From: Rhodobacteraceae bacterium UBA6141
Lineage (GTDB): Bacteria; Pseudomonadota; Alphaproteobacteria; Rhodobacterales; Rhodobacteraceae
Assembly (NCBI GenBank): GCA_002423245.1
Contig: DIVD01000059.1
Location: forward strand, 1 to 6,742
Length of the DNA stretch: 6,742 bases
Direction of reading: 5' to 3'
The position numbers and the translations under genes were made by a program. The notes beneath the pieces are model-generated. The model was not told the DNA's origin. It ran no database searches and saw only the letters and a list, made by a program, of their open reading frames with translations. Positions 1-5,410 of this stretch are shown piece by piece (the stretch's first letter is position 1; the number at the start of each line of letters is the position of its first letter).

Positions 1-8
1 TCCATGGC

Positions 9-31
9 TGGTTTCGCAACTCCATGGGATA
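9..31 (+). repeat. Candidate left terminal inverted repeat of the IS3 element
   Basis: This stretch begins TGGTTTCGC and contains AACTCCATGGG. It pairs with the reverse complement of 1735-1757 at 13 of 23 positions. A second, inner copy of the core occurs at 118-128 (TACCTCATGGG), so the motif is doubled at this end, as it is at the right end. TCCATGG is also repeated at 1-7 and 21-27. Confidence 0.4.
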
Positions 32-42
32 TCAGGATGGGC

Positions 43-74
43 CGCCCCTGCCGGGGCATGCCCCGGCAGGGGCG
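43..74. repeat. Perfect 32-bp palindrome (GC-rich hairpin)
   Basis: Every base from 43 to 74 pairs with its mirror: the arms read CGCCCCTGCCGGGGCA and its exact reverse complement, with no spacer. It lies about 70 bases downstream of the orfB stop codon in the direction of transposase transcription, inside the IS tail. There is no T run on either side, so it is not a textbook intrinsic terminator. It may end or insulate transposase transcription, or bind a dimeric protein. Confidence 0.85.
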
Positions 75-144
75 CGCAGCGCCAGCGCAAGCCGAATTTC
101 CAGACGTCAGGTTACGGTACCTCATGGGGCCGCCGCCGCCAGCT

Positions 145-1216
145 TCATGGGGGAGCGCGTCGGCGGCCCCATGACCTTTGCGCCCAGTGCCGGGTCGCTC
201 GGGGGTTCAGCCAGACCGCGCCGATAGGTTGCCAGTTGCGCGTCTGGCCTGACCACCGTTCCGGCCGCGCGGCATGGGCCAGTTCGTAGACCTGATGCCG
301 ACTGGCCAGCAGCGCCCGGTCTTCGCCGCGGTGACGCTGATCGGGTGTTACGAAGCGGATCGCGCTGTGCCGATGCTCGGTGTTGTACCAGCGGACGAAG
401 CCCGCCACCCAGGCACGCGCAGCCTCAACGGAGGCGAAGCCCTGCGTCGGCCAGGTGGGCACATACTTGCAGGTCCGGAACAGGGCCTCGGAGAAGGGGT
501 TGTCGTTGGACACCCGCGGCCGGCTGAAGGAGGACACGACACCGAGGCGCTCCATGGTGACTTTCATGGTCGCGCCCTTCATCGGGCTGCCGTTGTCGGA
601 GTGCAGCACCAGCGGGCTGGTGAGGCACCCCTCCGCCAAGACGGCGCGCTTGAGCATCCGGGCTGCGAACTCGGCCGTCTCCCGGTCGCAGACCTCCCAG
701 CCGACGATCTTCCGGCTGAAGATGTCGAGGATGAGATGGAGGTAGAAAAAGGTGCCGGCCACCAGCCCGGGCAACCAGGTGATGTCCCGGGACCAGACCT
801 GGCAGGACCCCTTCGCCTGGAAGCTCGCAGGCGGCTTCGACCGGCCGGGCACGTCCGCGGCGGTGGTTCTGCCCGCGTTCCCGCAAGACCCTGTACATGC
901 TGGATTCCGAGGCGATGTATATGCCCGCGTCGGCCAGCCGTGGCACGATCTGGCTGGGCGGCAGGCTCGCGAACTCGGGTGCGTTGCAGGTCGCGACGAT
1001 CTCGTCGCGTTCCGCCTCCGTCAGCCGGTTGGACGGGACCGGCCGCACGGCGTCGGGGCGGCCATCCTCCCGCAGCGCACCGTCCGGTCCTTTCCAGCGC
1101 TGCAAGCTCCGTGGATCAAGTCCAAGCTCGGCACAGGCCGCCGCCTGGCGCGCTCCAGCGCCGAGAGCTTCCGTCACGAGGGCGACGATCTCCTTGCGAT
1201 CCGGGGCAGAGGTCAT
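145..1216 (-). pseudogene. IS3-family transposase orfB, one internal frameshift
   Basis: This is the catalytic half of an IS3 transposase (DDE integrase, rve fold). The start is ATG at 1216, overlapping the orfA stop in ATGA, with a purine-rich ribosome site (gggagggagagga) just before it. The first frame runs from M-T-S-A-P-D through Y-R-V-L-R-E-R-G-Q-N-H-R-R-G-R-A to about 853. Homology then moves to the frame starting S-K-P-P-A near 840. That second frame holds the whole catalytic core: D in W-S-R-D-I-T-W, D in H-S-D-N-G-S and E in N-D-N-P-F-S-E-A, with exactly 35 residues between the second D and the E. It ends at the stop at 145. The frame change fits a short deletion (possibly 8 bases between GCC repeats) just after R-R-G-R-A. 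The corrected product would be about 356 residues. The family call is strong; the inactivating lesion is seen directly, its exact length is inferred. Confidence 0.88.
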
Positions 1217-1683
1217 TCGTCCTCTCCCTCCCTTCGGCCCCAGATCGCTTCGGCCTTTTTTCGCAGCACCATCAGCGCGGCCGCCTCGGCCAGCGCCTTC
1301 TCCTTGCGCGCCAGCTCCCGTTCCAGCTCACGGATCCGCTTTTGGGGCTCCCTGGTCTCCCGCGCGATCTGGCGCGACGCCGCACGGCCCCAGTCATTCG
1401 CCCGCTCGCAGGCATCACGCCACACACGGATCTGCTCCGGATACAGACCCCGGCGGCGGCAGTACTCCGACAGATCCGCCTCGTTCATCGCCGCCGTTTC
1501 GATCACCGCTGCGAACTTGTCCTGCGCACTCCAGCCCTCGGGTCCTGATTGACCATCGGGTAGCAACTGGCCACGCGCACGGGCTTCAGTTCGCCACCGT
1601 GACAACGTCCCGATCGAGATGCCTTCCTCAGCGGAAAGGCGCTTGAGAGACGCGTTATACGGTGGAAGCATCTTCGCGATCAC
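1213..1683 (-). CDS. IS3-family transposase orfA (DNA-binding subunit)
   Basis: OrfA of an IS3 element, 156 residues from a GTG at 1683 that is preceded by GGAAGG (minus strand, 1689-1694) with 5 bases of spacing. Residues about 13-32 form a helix-turn-helix (R-L-S-A-E-E-G-I-S-I-G-T-L), residues 70-90 a second one, and 105-140 a charged coiled coil (I-R-E-L-E-R-E-L-A-R-K-E-K-A-L) typical of OrfA multimerisation. OrfA binds the element ends and, when fused to OrfB by -1 slippage, gives the active transposase. Codons just upstream in the same frame read S-S-S-T-E-R-K-A-S, which resembles the usual OrfA N-terminus, but no start codon exists there before an in-frame stop. The true N-terminus may have been lost, or an ATG at 1723 may once have served. 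Confidence 0.85.
   Translation of the reverse strand: MIAKMLPPYNASLKRLSAEEGISIGTLSRWRTEARARGQLLPDGQSGPEGWSAQDKFAAVIETAAMNEADLSEYCRRRGLYPEQIRVWRDACERANDWGRAASRQIARETREPQKRIRELERELARKEKALAEAAALMVLRKKAEAIWGRREGEDE
1255..1261 (-). promoter_or_regulatory. Programmed -1 frameshift heptamer A AAA AAG
   Basis: On the minus strand orfA reads CGA AAA AAG at codons 141-143, placing the A AAA AAG heptamer in exactly the phase needed for -1 slippage. The -1 frame is open from there through the orfB ATG at 1216, so slippage yields an OrfAB fusion. The purine-rich gggagggagagga stretch about 25 bases downstream can serve as the orfB ribosome site. No further stimulator was analysed. Confidence 0.85.
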
Positions 1684-1718
1684 CGATGCCTTCCGTTCGG
1701 TCGAGCTACTCCGCCAAC

Positions 1719-1754
1719 CTCATAAGGTTCTGTTTATCTCATAAGGTTCTGTTT
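1719..1754. repeat. Tandem 17-bp direct repeat at the IS3 right end
   Basis: CTCATAAGGTTCTGTTT occurs twice, at 1719-1735 and 1738-1754, identical over 17 bases and separated by AT (period 19). On the minus strand each reads AACAGAACCTTATGAG, upstream of orfA. The outer copy belongs to the candidate terminal repeat, and the inner copy overlaps a small dyad (AACCT-CATA-AGGTT, 1716-1729). Such doubled sites could be OrfA or transposase binding sites overlapping the orfA promoter. Confidence 0.8.
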
Positions 1755-1757
1755 CTA

Positions 1758-1796
1758 AATGAAACCCAAGCGGCAACTACTCTGACTGAGGGCGGC
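1758..1796. other. Orphan 39-bp segment between the IS end and the hydrolase stub
   Basis: This stretch is not explained by the hydrolase, whose homology stops near 1797, or by the IS3 terminal repeat, which seems to end near 1757. It contains no gene. It may be a remnant of another insertion or deletion event, or the true IS end may lie further right than drawn here. Confidence 0.4.
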
Positions 1797-1916
1797 TGCA
1801 TGTCGATCACGATCAGCGCGGTGGTCGCGCGGTCAAGCCCGCCCCCGGTGAAACTGCGCCCTTCGCGAGGCGGCGGCGCGGTCGATGATGTCTTGCGGGA
1901 AGTCGATGCGGTGCAT
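1797..1916 (-). pseudogene. Truncated isochorismatase-like cysteine hydrolase, 5' stub
   Basis: The N-terminal 40 or so codons of an isochorismatase-family (cysteine hydrolase) gene. ATG at 1916 starts M-H-R-I-D-F-P-Q-D-I-I-D-R. After A-A-A-S-R the reading must shift by one base (an extra A in cgaaggg is the simplest reading) to continue as G-L-D-R-A-T-T-A-L-I-V-I-D-M-Q. That is the first conserved strand of the family, with the catalytic aspartate in V-I-D-M-Q. The unshifted frame stops at 1833. Homology ends right after D-M-Q near 1797; the rest is missing and foreign DNA follows. The gene lies 8 bases after the amidase stop, with TGAGG overlapping that stop as a plausible ribosome site, so the two were cotranscribed. 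Members hydrolyse small amide, carbamoyl or vinyl-ether substrates; this one's substrate cannot be told. Confidence 0.6.
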
Positions 1917-1924
1917 GGCGGGCC

Positions 1925-3313
1925 TCAGATGGTGAAGGGGGCCAGGTCGGGGCGGCGGCAATGCCAGTTGGTAACACATTGATAGGCGTGCCCGGCGCGA
2001 AACAGCGCGGCCTCCGACAGATGCGGGCCCATCAGCTGAAACCCCATCGGCGCGCCGCGCAGGTCGAACCAGCCCGGCAGAGTCAGCGCCGGATAGCCGG
2101 TGAAATCGGCGGGGGCGGTGAATTTCAGCAGATCGCCCAGATCGGCGTTTTCCGCATCCGAAGTCGACGCCCCCAGTGCATTGTCCAGATAGGGCTGCGG
2201 CGCGGCGGTGACCGGCACGATCACCATGTCGACCGCCCGCATCATCCGCGCCATCGCGCCATTGAACACCAGCCGCCATTGCATCGCACGGCAGACCTCG
2301 CATGCGCTGAGGGCATGGCCCATTTCCAGCAGCCCGCCCAGACGCGGGCCGTATTCGCCGCGCTGCGCCGGATAGCTCGCGGCATGGGCCACCGCCGCCA
2401 CGATCGCGCACAGCACGGTCCACTGCGTGACGGCATCGGCAGGCATCGGCAGCGTCACCGGCACGATCTCGGCGCCGAGGGCGGCGGTCATCATCTCGGC
2501 GGTCTCGCTGGACACGGAGTCGATCACAGCAGCGTGGTCCACTCCGATCCGCAGGCCCGAAACCGGCCCCCCGCAGGCGGCGAGATAGTCGGGCATCGGC
2601 GCACAGAGCGCGGTCGGGGTCCAGCGGATCGGCACCGGCCAGCACTGTCATCATCGCCGCGCAATCGGCGGCACTGCACGCCATCGGCCCGATATGGTCA
2701 AGGCTGTCGGCCAGTGCGAAAACCCCGTGGCGGCTGACCCGGCCCCAGGTGCCCTTCATCCCGGTGATCCCGTTCGCCGCGGAGGCGAACCGGATCGAGC
2801 CGCCGGTGTCCGACCCCAGCGCACCAAAGGCCAGCCCCGCCGCCACCGCCGCCCCCGACCCCGACCCCGAGGACGATGCCCCCGCCCAGCACTGTTCGTT
2901 CCAGGGGTTCTTTGGCACCAGCATCTGCGGGTGGTGCCCGGAATAGGCGCCCTCGGTCATCGCGAGCTTGCCCAGAATCACCGCCCCTGCGCGTTCCAGC
3001 CGCGCGACCACCGTGGCATTCCGCCCGGTCCGGTTGTCCGCATGAATCCGCATTCCGGCCGAAGTCGCGCGAAATCGGTCTCGCACAGATCCTTGAGCGC
3101 GACCGGCACCCCGTGCAGCGGCCCGCGTACAAGGCCGCGCCCGGCGGCGAGGGCGACATAGGTTCTCAGGCTTGTGTCGATGGCGGAGATCCGCGCCAGC
3201 ACCGCCTCGGTGACCTCCAGCGGCGTGACCGCGCCCGAGGCGATCAGTGCCGAGACCTCCATCAGCCCAAGGTCGGGGATCGCGCGCGGTGCAGCGGTTG
3301 GCATGACGGCCAT
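1925..3313 (-). pseudogene. Amidase-signature (AS) family amidase with two frameshifts
   Basis: Full-length AS-family amidase (GatA-like fold; hydrolyses an amide to acid plus ammonia), 462 residues once corrected. The start is ATG at 3313, with GAAGGA (3321-3326) 7 bases upstream. The catalytic Ser-cisSer-Lys triad is spelled out: Lys about 74 in P-V-A-L-K-D-L, cis-Ser about 147 in G-A-S-S-S-G, and nucleophile Ser about 173 in S-D-T-G-G-S-I-R. Frame 1 runs to about 3070 (C-E-T-D-F-A). A one-base deletion at 3066-3071 then moves homology to a second frame (T-S-A-G-M-R-I-H through A-D-P-L-D-P). A one-base insertion near 2615 returns it to the first frame (T-A-L-C-A-P-M-P-D-Y) until the stop at 1925. 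As written no full enzyme can be made. The active-site loop carries an extra Ser-Gly pair (GGGTCG tandem), and the usual Pro in R-x-P is Ala. The substrate is unknown. Confidence 0.88.
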
Positions 3314-3320
3314 TGCAGGT

Positions 3321-3326
3321 TCCTTC
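3321..3326 (-). promoter_or_regulatory. Ribosome binding site of the amidase
   Basis: The minus strand reads GAAGGA 7 bases before the ATG at 3313. This supports that start over the ATG three codons further in (M-A-V-M). Confidence 0.6.
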
Positions 3327-3334
3327 CATGATTC

Positions 3335-3382
3335 TTCGATAGAAAGAAATTCAATATTAAAAATACAATTAAATTCGCAAAA
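3335..3382. promoter_or_regulatory. AT-rich divergent promoter region
   Basis: A strongly AT-rich block in otherwise GC-rich DNA, between the divergent amidase and AmiC-like genes. On the minus strand TTGCGA is followed after 18 bases by TATTGA, a weak -35/-10 pair suited to the amidase. No convincing plus-strand promoter was found. The prediction rests on composition and position. Confidence 0.4.
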
Positions 3383-3394
3383 GCGACAGCGCGC

Positions 3395-3423
3395 GCCGAT
3401 CCCATTCGCATTCGCAAATCGGC
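3395..3423. promoter_or_regulatory. Dyad GCCGAT-N17-ATCGGC with ATTCGC repeats, possible operator
   Basis: Perfect 6-bp inverted arms lie at 3395-3400 and 3418-3423. Inside are two ATTCGC hexamers in tandem (3404-3409, 3410-3415), with a third at 3373-3378; ATTCGCAAA occurs in full at 3373-3381 and 3410-3418. The position between divergent genes fits a regulator binding site, but no known consensus is matched. Confidence 0.35.
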
Positions 3424-3452
3424 CAAAACTTGGGCGCGGGCGCCAGCATTTT

Positions 3453-3494
3453 GCCGCTCAGCGGCTTGCTGCGGCTGCGAAGGCGCCGCAGCAA
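3453..3494 (+). promoter_or_regulatory. Leader hairpins before the AmiC-like gene
   Basis: TTGCTGCGGC (3466-3475) and GCCGCAGCAA (3485-3494) form a perfect 10-bp stem with a 9-base loop. Just upstream GCCGCT-C-AGCGGC (3453-3465) forms a second small stem. GCCGC and GCGGC blocks recur at 3453, 3461, 3471 and 3485, so the stems can pair in mutually exclusive ways. The main hairpin ends 35 bases before the preferred start (3530) and 5 bases before an alternative ATG (3500). It could be a leader attenuator or a translational control element; no T run follows it. Confidence 0.5.
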
Positions 3495-3529
3495 TTGTCA
3501 TGGCAGGGCTTTGCTGTACCCTCTGCTGC

Positions 3530-4564
3530 ATGAAAATCGGGCTGATCCTTTCGCACGCCGGACTCGCCGGGCTGTGGACGCCGGGCTGTCAGGGGGGCGC
3601 GATCCTCGCGGCCGCCGAATTGAACGCGCGCGGCGGCGTCCTTGGGCAGGAGATCGAGCTGGTTCATATCGACTCCGGCGAGGTGCCGGGTGCGGCCTTC
3701 TCGGCGGCGCGGCGGCTGGCGATCGACGAGCGGGTCGATGCAGTGGTCGGGCTTCAGGCCAGCAACCTGCGCTCGGCGGTGCGTCAGGGGCTTGGCGGGC
3801 TGGCCCCCTATATCTACACGTCGCATTACGAGGGCGGCTATTGCGGGCCGGGCACCGCGACGCTTGGCATCACCGATGCCGAGGTGCTGAATCCGAGCAT
3901 CGCCTGGCTTGCCGAACGCCGCCGCGCGCGGCGGTTCTTCTTTTTGGGCAACGATTACATCTGGCCGCGCGTCGCCCATGGCACGACCGAACAGGCGGTG
4001 ATGCGCAGCGGGGGCACGATTGTTGGCCGGTCGCTGGTGCCGCTCGGGCACCGTGGCTATGGGCCGGTTCTTAACCAGATCCGCCGCGTCCGCCCGGATG
4101 TGGTTGTGATCGCGATGCTGGGCGAGGACGCGGTGACCTTCAACCGCGCCTTTGGCGAGGCGCAGCTGTCGCGCAGCATCCTGCGGCTGTCGCTGGCCTT
4201 CGACGAGACGCAGCTGCTGGGCGTGGCGCCGGAGAATTCGGAAAACCTGTTCGCCGCACAGCCCTATTTCAACAACAGCCCAAGCCGGGGCCGCGAGGCG
4301 ATGGCCGAGGGCTATCGCAGCAGCTTCGAGGGCGCGCGCCCCGGGATCACTGCCAATTCGGTCAATTGCTATGACGCGATCTATCTTGTCGCGGCGCTGG
4401 CCGAACAGATCGGCCGCATCGACGGGCATCTGATGGCGCTGCGACTGAGGACGCGGCTGGCGCGCACCCAATCCTACGCGATGATCGGTCGGTCAAGCGC
4501 GAATACTGGAACCCGGCTGGCCGAGGCGGATGGCGTCGAATTCGTGGTGCGCGACACGTTCTAG
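3530..4564 (+). CDS. AmiC-like type-1 periplasmic-binding-fold protein (putative amide sensor)
   Basis: An intact 344-residue protein of the type-1 periplasmic-binding-protein fold. It matches Pseudomonas AmiC in order: M-K-I-G-L-I-L-S (AmiC: I-G-L-L-F-S), E-L-N-A-R-G-G-V, V-V-G-L-Q-A-S (V-G-C-Y-M-S), Y-I-Y-T-S-H-Y-E-G (Y-P-T-P-Y-E-G), F-L-G-N-D-Y-I-W-P-R (I-G-S-D-Y-I-Y-P-R) and A-Q-P-Y-F near 243. AmiC is a cytosolic amide sensor that controls the antiterminator AmiR; related proteins are ABC-transporter binding subunits. The preferred start has no hydrophobic signal peptide, which favours a cytosolic sensor. Remembered AmiC amide-pocket residues are partly changed (Tyr83 to Gln, Tyr152 to Trp), suggesting a different ligand. 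ATG at 3530 is chosen because homology begins there; ATG at 3500 adds ten residues (M-A-G-L-C-C-T-L-C-C). Neither has a good ribosome site. The gene diverges from the amidase, which supports amide sensing; no AmiR homologue is visible. Confidence 0.8.
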   Translation: MKIGLILSHAGLAGLWTPGCQGGAILAAAELNARGGVLGQEIELVHIDSGEVPGAAFSAARRLAIDERVDAVVGLQASNLRSAVRQGLGGLAPYIYTSHYEGGYCGPGTATLGITDAEVLNPSIAWLAERRRARRFFFLGNDYIWPRVAHGTTEQAVMRSGGTIVGRSLVPLGHRGYGPVLNQIRRVRPDVVVIAMLGEDAVTFNRAFGEAQLSRSILRLSLAFDETQLLGVAPENSENLFAAQPYFNNSPSRGREAMAEGYRSSFEGARPGITANSVNCYDAIYLVAALAEQIGRIDGHLMALRLRTRLARTQSYAMIGRSSANTGTRLAEADGVEFVVRDTF

Positions 4565-4710
4565 GCGCCGGACCGGGCCGCCGAATGTCCTTTCAGGGGC
4601 TTTTCGGCAAAGGGGGGCAGTTCCGGCATGGACGCCGCAGGAAATGCTGGATTAGATAGAAAAAAGATGCGATACTAAAAAGGTGTACTAAATCGGAAGC
4701 GCCGGCGCAG
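4565..4710 (+). promoter_or_regulatory. Intergenic region with candidate terminator and MarR-gene promoter
   Basis: After the AmiC-like gene, GCCGAA and TTCGGC form a weak 6-bp stem with a long loop (about 4580-4610), a poor terminator candidate. From 4651 the sequence is AT-rich. TACTAAA occurs twice, at 4673-4679 and 4686-4692 (period 13), and GATACT at 4671-4676 resembles a -10 box. The repeat could be a binding site for the MarR protein itself, since autoregulation is common in that family. No gene is seen here. Confidence 0.3.
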
Positions 4711-5133
4711 ATGGCAGACCCCAGACTTGACGAACAGATTGGTTACCTGATTGCGCGGGCGAACCGAATGCTGGAGGAAGACCTGGCGCGGCGCCTGCAA
4801 CTGGGCGGTATCGCGATTGAGCAGTTCCGCGTTCTGAAAGCGCTGGAGCAGGAACAGCCGATGGCGATGGGAGAACTGGCCGCCACCGTTCTGGTGGAAC
4901 CCGCGACGTTGACCAAGATCATCGACCGGATGACCGCCGAAAGCCTGGTCTTCCGGCTGCCCGACGATAAGGACCGCCGCAAGGTCAAGGTCGCTCTTGC
5001 TCCGGCTGGGGTGGCGATGTGCAAGAAGCTGCTGGATGTCGCTGATGCCCATGAAGAGCATATCGCGCAGATCCTGTCGGGCGAAAAACTGGACGACATG
5101 AAGCGCATCCTGTCGGAGATGAGCCTGCGCTGA
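4711..5133 (+). CDS. MarR-family winged-helix transcriptional regulator
   Basis: A 140-residue MarR regulator, normal length for the family and uninterrupted. N-terminal helices (residues 5-50, L-I-A-R-A-N-R-M-L-E) form the dimer region. M-G-E-L-A-A-T-V-L-V-E-P-A-T-L-T-K-I-I-D-R-M (53-74) is the helix-turn-helix, followed by the wing with the characteristic D-D-K-D-R-R-K-V-K-V-A-L (85-96). C-terminal helices (100-139) complete the dimer. It acts as a cytoplasmic homodimer on DNA, usually as a repressor released by a small, often aromatic, ligand. It lies 146 bases after the AmiC-like gene on the same strand, so a role in the amide locus is possible but unproven. The start is the first in-frame ATG; the ribosome site is weak (cggaag about 12 bases upstream). 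The ligand is unknown. Confidence 0.92.
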   Translation: MADPRLDEQIGYLIARANRMLEEDLARRLQLGGIAIEQFRVLKALEQEQPMAMGELAATVLVEPATLTKIIDRMTAESLVFRLPDDKDRRKVKVALAPAGVAMCKKLLDVADAHEEHIAQILSGEKLDDMKRILSEMSLR

Positions 5134-5410
5134 GCCTCGCCGCCAGGGCCCGCCCGGCCCCTCGGGGTAACTTGACATCGCCCGCGGCAGACCGGAACTA
5201 CTCGCGCAAAATGGACCGCGATGACATTCCCCCTCTGAGCAGATACCGCAGCGGGGCGTGATCCTGCGGGCCGGGAATGGCGATGTCATCCGCTATGAGT
5301 CCATCGGGCTGTTGTTGCGGCTTGCCGATCCGGATCGCCGATATCGCGCGGCGTCTGGCGGATCCGGGCCTGGCGGATGTGCCCCCTCCTCCCGCGCAGG
5401 AACAATCCGT
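5134..5410. other. Gene-poor stretch between marR and the IS5 remnant
   Basis: No convincing intact gene. TTGACA at 5172-5177 is a perfect -35 hexamer, but no good -10 follows at 16-18 bases. ATG at 5211 opens a 16-codon frame (M-D-R-D-D-I-P-P-L-S-R-Y-R-S-G-A). If one allows frameshifts, gene-like peptides continue in other frames (V-I-L-R-A-G-N-G-D-V-I-R-Y-E, then I-A-D-I-A-R-R-L-A-D-P-G). This could be a decayed small gene, but I recognise no family. The outer terminal repeat of the IS5 element should lie within or near the right part of this stretch; I could not locate it, because its partner end is outside the window. Confidence 0.35.

Larger units (their letters stand above)
9..1757 (-). 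mobile_element. IS3-family insertion sequence, boundaries approximate
   Basis: The element contains orfA, an A6G frameshift site and orfB in the usual IS3 order on the minus strand. Boundaries are inferred from imperfect inverted ends: the plus strand at 9-31 matches the reverse complement of 1735-1757 at 13 of 23 positions, including AAC, ATG and GATA blocks, with several mismatches being transitions. The left end starts TGG, fitting the TG terminus usual in IS3 elements; the right end reads TAG, so it may have mutated or lie a few bases away. No clear short target duplication is visible at these ends. About 1.75 kb is long for the family, mainly because of a 136-base tail after orfB. Confidence 0.55.

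Noticed and set aside
274..1552. Long plus-strand open frames across the IS3 element
   Set aside because: They are antisense to orfA and orfB, which show clear family motifs; the plus-strand products are Arg/Pro/Ala-rich with no recognisable domain, as expected of shadows in GC-rich DNA.
1961..2737. 258-codon plus-strand open frame antisense to the amidase
   Set aside because: The product is His/Arg-rich low-complexity sequence without motifs, while the minus strand encodes amidase-signature residues.
2615..3071. Programmed frameshifting in the amidase
   Set aside because: Neither shift site has a slippery heptamer or other known recoding signal; AS amidases are not known to use recoding. 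Mutation or sequence error is simpler.
3458..4471. 337-codon minus-strand open frame antisense to the AmiC-like gene
   Set aside because: The plus strand has an intact binding-protein homologue over the same span; the antisense product shows no domain.
5172..5177. TTGACA as a definite promoter
   Set aside because: It is a perfect -35 hexamer, but no acceptable -10 lies 16-18 bases downstream and no clear gene follows.
4675..5289. 204-codon minus-strand open frame over the MarR gene
   Set aside because: Antisense shadow of a well-supported MarR gene.
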